Shown here: in pieces, positions 1 through 4,551 of the stretch
How the letters are laid out: each line of letters begins with the position of its first letter
Position numbering within the stretch: position 1 is the stretch's first letter
From: Lysobacterales bacterium
GTDB taxonomy: Bacteria > Pseudomonadota > Gammaproteobacteria > Xanthomonadales > SZUA-36
Reading direction: 5' to 3'
NCBI GenBank assembly: GCA_026196445.1
Contig: JAPHTE010000333.1
Location: forward strand, 1-6,820
DNA length: 6,820 bases
Program-made: the position numbers and the translations under genes
Notes under the pieces: generated by a model
What the model saw: the letters and a program-made list of their open reading frames with translations, nothing else
Databases searched by the model: none
Told to the model about the DNA's origin: nothing

Positions 1-342
1 AACATGAGCGTGATGGATGTAGTTGAGCTGATAAGCGCCATGGAAGAAAAATTTGGTGTATCTGCCGCCGCCCCCGTAGCTGTTGCTGCTGGTCCGGCTG
101 CAGGTGGCGAAGCCGCAGCCGCTGAAGAGCAGACGGAATTCGACGTGGTTCTGTCATCCTTCGGTAGCAGCAAGGTTCCCGTCATTAAAATCGTTCGTGA
201 AATCACCGGCCTGGGTCTGAAGGAAGCCAAGGACCTGGTTGAAAGTGCTCCCGCCGCCATCAAGGAAGGCGTCGAGCAAGGTGAAGCTGACGAGCTGAAG
301 AAGAAACTCGAAGAAGCAGGCGCTACTGTCGAGATCAAGTAA
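1..342 (+). CDS. rplL: 50S ribosomal protein L7/L12 (5'-truncated by window edge)
   Basis: L7/L12 forms the flexible multicopy stalk of the large ribosomal subunit and recruits and activates translation GTPases such as EF-Tu, EF-G and IF2. The frame is open from base 1 (AAC, Asn). The first visible Met, at position 4, is not the start: MSVMDVVELISAMEEKFGVS matches the family from about residue 15, so roughly 13-14 N-terminal codons lie upstream. The visible part holds the rest of the N-terminal dimerisation domain, an Ala/Gly/Pro-rich hinge (about 61-132, slightly longer than in E. coli), and the globular C-terminal domain beginning TEFDVVL. That domain carries KVPVIKIVREITGLGLKEAK (about 172-231), the helical face that contacts the GTPases. 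The protein ends ATVEIK-TAA, as usual for the family. It precedes rpoB as in the standard rplJL-rpoBC arrangement. The assignment is essentially certain; only the start is missing. Confidence 0.98.
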   Translation, partial: NMSVMDVVELISAMEEKFGVSAAAPVAVAAGPAAGGEAAAAEEQTEFDVVLSSFGSSKVPVIKIVREITGLGLKEAKDLVESAPAAIKEGVEQGEADELKKKLEEAGATVEIK

Positions 343-364
343 ATCAGAGTACTTGATTTACTTG
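336..364 (+). promoter_or_regulatory. Perfect 11-bp inverted repeat spanning the rplL stop codon
   Basis: The arm CAAGTAAATCA (336-346) is exactly complementary to TGATTTACTTG (354-364), with a 7-nt loop GAGTACT. The rplL TAA (340-342) lies inside the left arm, so a ribosome terminating on rplL would keep the stem open. No U-run follows, so it does not look like an intrinsic terminator. In E. coli the rplL-rpoB spacer contains an RNase III processing site; a similar processing or 3'-end-protecting role here is inference only. Confidence 0.6.
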
Positions 365-378
365 GAGTTAAAAGGGAA

Positions 379-420
379 AGGCTGGGGAATTGCTTCCCCG
401 GCCTGTTCCTGTTTGTTATT
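379..420 (+). terminator. Probable partial terminator (attenuator) between rplL and rpoB
   Basis: AGGCTGGGGAA (379-389) pairs with TTCCCCGGCCT (394-404) around a TTGC tetraloop. This gives an 11-bp GC-rich stem with a single G-U wobble. It is followed by TGTTCCTGTTTGTTATTT (404-421), which is U-rich but broken by G and C. A strong stem with a weak U-tract is what is expected of a leaky terminator. In E. coli an attenuator in this same spacer lets only a fraction of transcripts continue into rpoBC, so polymerase subunits are made at lower levels than L7/L12. The stem is seen directly; the attenuation role is inferred from position and structure. Confidence 0.75.
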
Positions 421-429
421 TGTGGAGAC

Positions 430-449
430 GCGACCTTTGCCCCGGTCGC
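430..449 (+). promoter_or_regulatory. Small hairpin upstream of the rpoB ribosome binding site
   Basis: GCGACC (430-435) and GGTCGC (444-449) form a 6-bp GC-rich stem with an 8-nt loop TTTGCCCC. It ends five bases before the putative rpoB Shine-Dalgarno sequence, so it could influence ribosome access. A 6-bp stem can also occur by chance in DNA of this composition, so functional confidence is low. Confidence 0.3.
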
Positions 450-454
450 AACGA

Positions 455-460
455 GGCGGT
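455..460 (+). promoter_or_regulatory. Ribosome binding site of rpoB
   Basis: GGCGGT lies 7 nt before the ATG at 468 and differs from the consensus GGAGGT at one base. GAGG at 453-456 is an alternative register with 11-nt spacing. It supports the ATG at 468 over the upstream in-frame TTG at 390, which lies in the loop of the attenuator hairpin. Confidence 0.6.
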
Positions 461-467
461 TGGTAAC

Positions 468-3400
468 ATGAACTACTCATTTACTGAGAAAAAGCGTATA
501 CGTAAGGACTTTGGCAAGCGCCAGGCGGTACTCGATGTACCCAACCTGCTGCAGACCCAGATCAGGTCCTATGCAGAATTCCTGCAATTGGAAACCAAGG
601 CGGAAGAACGGCGCGAGCGTGGCCTGCACGGTGCACTGCAGTCGGTATTCCCGATTGTTTCTTATTCCCGGAATGCTGCGCTTGAGTACGTCAGCTACAA
701 GCTGGGTGATCCTCCGTTCAATGTCCTGGAGTGCAAGCTCCGTGGTATGACCTATGCCGCCCCGTTGCGTGTCAAGGTCCGCCTGGTCATTTATGACAAG
801 GAGAGTTCCGCCAAGCAAAAGCCGGTGAAGTTCGTCAAGGAGCAGGAGGTCTACATGGGAGACCTGCCGTTGATGACCGATACCGGAACCTTCGTGATCA
901 ATGGCACCGAACGTGTCATCGTCTCGCAATTGCACCGTTCCCCAGGTGTCTTTTTCGATCACGACAAGGGCAAGACCCACTCCAGTGGCAAACTGTTGTT
1001 CTCGGCCCGCGTTATCCCGTACAGGGGCTCCTGGCTGGACTTTGAGTTTGACCCCAAGGATGGCATATTCACCCGGATCGACCGGCGCAGGAAACTGCCG
1101 GTAACCGTATTGCTGCGCGCGCTCGGTATGAGCAACGAGGAGATGCTGGATACGTTTTTCGAGACCAGTAACATCACGTTGTTAAAGAACGGTGCAAAAC
1201 TGGAACTGATTCCGGAACGCCTGCGTGGCGAATCCGCGTTTTTCGATATCGTGGACAAGAAAGGTGAAGTCATCGTTGCCACTGGTAAGCGTATTACTGC
1301 CCGGCACGTGAACCTGATCAAGGACGCCGAGATCAAGGCCCTGCATGTACCGGATGATTACCTGCTCGGCAAGATCATCGCTCACACGATCGTGGACAAG
1401 GAGTCCGGTGAGCTGCTGGCTGACGCCAATACGGAAATCACCGACGAACTGCTCGAGCAGTTGCGCGAGGCGGACATCAAGAAACTGGAAGTGCTGTACG
1501 TTAACGACCTCGACCAGGGTCCGTACATTTCCAATACACTGAATATCGATACCACGACCAACGAACTCGAAGCACTGGTCGATATTTACCGCATGATGCG
1601 CCCCGGTGAACCACCGACCAAGGATGCGGCCCAGAATTTGTTCAAGAATCTGTTCTTCACCGAGGAGCGTTACGACCTGTCGGGTGTCGGCAGGATGAAG
1701 TTTAACCGCCGTGTCGGGCGTGACGAGATCACAGGCCCGGGCGTACTGGACCGGGAAGATATCCTGGCCGTACTCAAGGTGCTGATCGACATCCGTAACG
1801 GCAACGGCACTGTCGATGATATCGACCACCTGGGCAACCGCCGTGTGCGCAGCGTAGGCGAGATGGCCGAGAACGTGTTCCGCGTCGGTGTAGTACGGGT
1901 GGAACGTGCCGTACGCGAACGTCTGAGCGTGGCTGAAAGCGAAGACCTGTCACCACAGGAACTGATCAACGCCAAGCCGGTGGCTGCGGCGATCAAGGAA
2001 TTTTTTGGTTCCAGCCAGCTGAGCCAGTTCATGGACCAGAACAACCCTTTGTCGGAGGTGACCCACAAGCGGCGTGTTTCGGCGCTTGGGCCGGGTGGCC
2101 TGACCCGTGAGCGGGCCGGCTTCGAGGTGCGTGACGTGCACCCGACGCACTATGGCCGGGTATGCCCGATCGAGACCCCTGAAGGCCCGAATATCGGCCT
2201 GATCAACTCGCTGGCCGTATACGCCAGGACCAACGATTACGGTTTTCTCGAAACACCGTACCGAAAAGTGGCCAACGGCAAGGTGACCAGCGAAGTTGAA
2301 TACCTGTCCGCTATTGTTGAGGGTGACTTTGTCATCGCCCAGGCAAATGCAGAGCTGGACAGCAACGGCAAGTTCGTGGATGAATTCATCCCCTGCCGGC
2401 ACCTCGGTGAATTCACGCTGAAAGAGCCGGCCGTTGTGAACTACATGGACGTTTCGCCCAAGCAGATCGTATCGGTGGCAGCATCGCTGGTACCGTTCCT
2501 GGAACACGATGACGCCAACCGCGCACTGATGGGTTCAAACATGCAGCGCCAGGCCGTGCCGACACTGAAAGCTGAAAAGCCGCTGGTGGGTACCGGTATG
2601 GAGCGTGTCGTGGCGACCGATTCGGGTGTGACGGCCGTCGCGAAACGCGGTGGTGTCGTCGACCAGGTGGACGCGGGGCGAATTGTCGTGCGTGTGAATG
2701 AGAAAGAAGTGCCGGCCGGTGACCCTGGCGTAGACATCCACAACCTGGTCAAGTACCAGCGTTCAAACCAGAACACCTGCATGAACCAGCGGCCGCTGGT
2801 CAAGGTCGGTGACAGGGTTACCGCTGGTGACGTACTGGCCGACGGCCCGTCGACCGATCTCGGTGAGCTGGCCCTCGGGCAAAACATGCTGATCGCCTTC
2901 ATGCCGTGGAACGGTTATAACTTCGAAGACTCCATCCTGATTTCTGAGCGGGTGGTGGAAGAAGACCGTTTCACCACGATCCACATCGTCGAACTGACCT
3001 GCGTGGCGCGCGATACCAAGTTGGGTTCCGAGGAAATCACCGCCGATATTCCAAATGTCGGTGAGCACAACCTGAACAAGCTGGACCAGTCCGGCATCGT
3101 TTACATCGGCGCCGAGGTCAAGGCCGGCGATATCCTGGTGGGCAAAGTTACGCCAAAAGGCGAGACACAACTGACACCGGAAGAGAAATTGCTGCGCGCC
3201 ATCTTTGGTGAAAAGGCCTCGGACGTCAAAGACACCTCATTGCGCGTACCGTCGGGCACAGACGGCACGGTTATCGATGTACAGGTGTTCACCCGCGACG
3301 GCGTGGACAAGGACGAGCGCGCGATCTCGATCGAGAAGGACCAGCTACGCCAGGTGCGCAAGGACCTGGATGACCAGTTGCGTATCGTCGAAGCTGCGAT

Positions 3401-4550
3401 TTTCCAGCGTCTTGAGAATGCCCTGGTCGGCAAGTTTGCCGACAAGGGGCCGAAGGGCCTGAAAAAGGGCAGCAAGATCACCGCGGAATTCCTGGCGTCC
3501 CTCGAAACCGATGACTGGTTCAAGTTACGCATGAAGAATAACGACGCCAATGACCTGATCGAACAGCTTGCCGACCAGGTGAAAGAGCAACGCAAGGTCT
3601 TCGACGAAAGATTCGAAGAGAAGAAGGGCAAGATCACACGTGGTGATGACCTCGCCCCGGGCGTGCTGAAGATGGTCAAGGTTTACATGGCCGTGAAAAG
3701 ACGTATCCAGCCGGGTGACAAGATGGCAGGACGCCACGGTAACAAGGGCGTCATCTCGATGATCGTACCGCAGGAAGATATGCCCTTCATGGAAGATGGC
3801 ACACCGGTGGACGTGGTGCTGAACCCGCTGGGCGTACCGTCGCGTATGAACATCGGGCAGGTGCTGGAAACCCACCTGGGCTGGGCCGCGAAGGGTCTCG
3901 GTGACCGGATCAGTGAAATGATCGAGCAAAAGGCCAAGACTGACGATTTGCGCAAGTTCCTGGGCCAGATCTATAACAGCGACCAGGAAGGCCGGGTCAA
4001 CATGAATGGCTTTACCGCCGGCGAGATCAAGGAGATGGCCAGCAATCTGAAGGCGGGTGTGCCCATGGCGACACCGGTCTTCGATGGTGCGCCCGAAGCC
4101 GAGATCAAGCGTTTGCTGGAACTGGCGAACCTGCCGCCCGATGGCCAGACAACATTATACGATGGCCGCACGGGAGACCCGTTTGACCGCCCGGTTACGG
4201 TTGGCTACATGTACATGTTGAAACTGAACCACCTGGTCGACGACAAGATGCACGCGCGTTCCACTGGTCCTTACAGCCTGGTAACGCAGCAGCCGTTGGG
4301 TGGTAAAGCCCAGTTCGGCGGTCAGCGTTTTGGTGAAATGGAAGTTTGGGCGCTCGAAGCCTACGGCGCAGCCTACACGCTGCAGGAAATGTTGACGGTC
4401 AAGTCCGACGACGTGTCCGGCCGTAACCAGATGTACAAGAACATAGTCGATGGCAACCACGAGATGGCGGCAGGAATGCCGGAATCCTTCAATGTACTGG
4501 TGAAGGAAATCCGCTCGCTGGGTATCAACATCGAACTGGAGGAGACTTGA
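468..4550 (+). CDS. rpoB: DNA-directed RNA polymerase subunit beta
   Basis: RpoB is the second-largest core subunit of RNA polymerase. It forms one pincer of the DNA channel and contributes to NTP and RNA binding at the active centre. The product is 1360 aa, close to the 1342 aa of E. coli. The start at 468 gives the canonical N-terminus MNYSFTEKKRIRKDFGKR; the frame is open upstream to 390, but those extra 26 codons have no family counterpart. Visible landmarks include LMTDTGTFVINGTERVIVSQ in the protrusion, the rifampicin-binding region at residues 514-540, NFEDS with acidic E820/D821 (E. coli 813/814), and KMAGRHGNK with lysines 1085 and 1093 (E. coli 1065 and 1073). The C-terminal clamp-interacting segment includes QQPLGGKAQFGGQRFGEMEV. 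The flap lies near residues 842-944. A lineage-specific insert follows at about 960-1070 and is 13 residues longer than in E. coli. The protein ends SLGINIELEET. There is no truncation, frameshift or unusual residue at the catalytic positions checked. Confidence 0.99.
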   Translation: MNYSFTEKKRIRKDFGKRQAVLDVPNLLQTQIRSYAEFLQLETKAEERRERGLHGALQSVFPIVSYSRNAALEYVSYKLGDPPFNVLECKLRGMTYAAPLRVKVRLVIYDKESSAKQKPVKFVKEQEVYMGDLPLMTDTGTFVINGTERVIVSQLHRSPGVFFDHDKGKTHSSGKLLFSARVIPYRGSWLDFEFDPKDGIFTRIDRRRKLPVTVLLRALGMSNEEMLDTFFETSNITLLKNGAKLELIPERLRGESAFFDIVDKKGEVIVATGKRITARHVNLIKDAEIKALHVPDDYLLGKIIAHTIVDKESGELLADANTEITDELLEQLREADIKKLEVLYVNDLDQGPYISNTLNIDTTTNELEALVDIYRMMRPGEPPTKDAAQNLFKNLFFTEERYDLSGVGRMKFNRRVGRDEITGPGVLDREDILAVLKVLIDIRNGNGTVDDIDHLGNRRVRSVGEMAENVFRVGVVRVERAVRERLSVAESEDLSPQELINAKPVAAAIKEFFGSSQLSQFMDQNNPLSEVTHKRRVSALGPGGLTRERAGFEVRDVHPTHYGRVCPIETPEGPNIGLINSLAVYARTNDYGFLETPYRKVANGKVTSEVEYLSAIVEGDFVIAQANAELDSNGKFVDEFIPCRHLGEFTLKEPAVVNYMDVSPKQIVSVAASLVPFLEHDDANRALMGSNMQRQAVPTLKAEKPLVGTGMERVVATDSGVTAVAKRGGVVDQVDAGRIVVRVNEKEVPAGDPGVDIHNLVKYQRSNQNTCMNQRPLVKVGDRVTAGDVLADGPSTDLGELALGQNMLIAFMPWNGYNFEDSILISERVVEEDRFTTIHIVELTCVARDTKLGSEEITADIPNVGEHNLNKLDQSGIVYIGAEVKAGDILVGKVTPKGETQLTPEEKLLRAIFGEKASDVKDTSLRVPSGTDGTVIDVQVFTRDGVDKDERAISIEKDQLRQVRKDLDDQLRIVEAAIFQRLENALVGKFADKGPKGLKKGSKITAEFLASLETDDWFKLRMKNNDANDLIEQLADQVKEQRKVFDERFEEKKGKITRGDDLAPGVLKMVKVYMAVKRRIQPGDKMAGRHGNKGVISMIVPQEDMPFMEDGTPVDVVLNPLGVPSRMNIGQVLETHLGWAAKGLGDRISEMIEQKAKTDDLRKFLGQIYNSDQEGRVNMNGFTAGEIKEMASNLKAGVPMATPVFDGAPEAEIKRLLELANLPPDGQTTLYDGRTGDPFDRPVTVGYMYMLKLNHLVDDKMHARSTGPYSLVTQQPLGGKAQFGGQRFGEMEVWALEAYGAAYTLQEMLTVKSDDVSGRNQMYKNIVDGNHEMAAGMPESFNVLVKEIRSLGINIELEET
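2007..2087 (+). other. rpoB: Rifampicin-binding cluster I of RpoB, wild-type residues
   Basis: Codons 514-540 correspond to E. coli RpoB 507-533 with an offset of 7. The positions most often mutated to resistance carry the susceptible residues: S519 (E. coli S512), Q520 (Q513), D523 (D516), H533 (H526), S538 (S531) and L540 (L533). The only differences from E. coli are conservative Ile-to-Val changes at 531 and 537. The sequence therefore predicts a polymerase that binds rifampicin; uptake and efflux cannot be judged from it. Confidence 0.9.
4538..4544 (+). promoter_or_regulatory. Strong ribosome binding site of rpoC inside the rpoB 3' end
   Basis: GGAGGAG is a near-perfect Shine-Dalgarno sequence ending 7 nt before the rpoC ATG at 4552. 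It lies wholly within the last codons of rpoB (Leu-Glu-Glu), ahead of the TGA at 4548-4550. rpoC initiation therefore takes place on mRNA still occupied by ribosomes finishing rpoB, which favours translational coupling. Confidence 0.85.
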
Positions 4551-4551
4551 G

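Noticed and set aside
4..6. ATG at position 4 as the start of rplL
   Set aside because: The sequence from this Met aligns with residue 15 onward of L7/L12, and the preceding AAC codon fits the family, so the gene begins upstream of the window.
390..467. An alternative rpoB start at TTG 390 giving a 26-residue N-terminal extension
   Set aside because: The TTG sits in the loop of the attenuator hairpin, has no Shine-Dalgarno sequence, and the extension has no counterpart in the family. The ATG at 468 gives the canonical N-terminus behind a plausible ribosome binding site.
343..467. A promoter within the rplL-rpoB spacer
   Set aside because: TTGATT (353-358) and TTGCTT (390-395) resemble -35 boxes, but no convincing -10 element lies 16-18 nt downstream of either; TTGTTA at 413-418 is too weak. 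rpoBC is expected to be transcribed from upstream of rplL.
1182..1829. A 215-codon open frame on the minus strand opposite rpoB
   Set aside because: It is fully contained within conserved rpoB coding sequence, with no separate Shine-Dalgarno evidence or recognisable domain, and overlaps other shadow frames.
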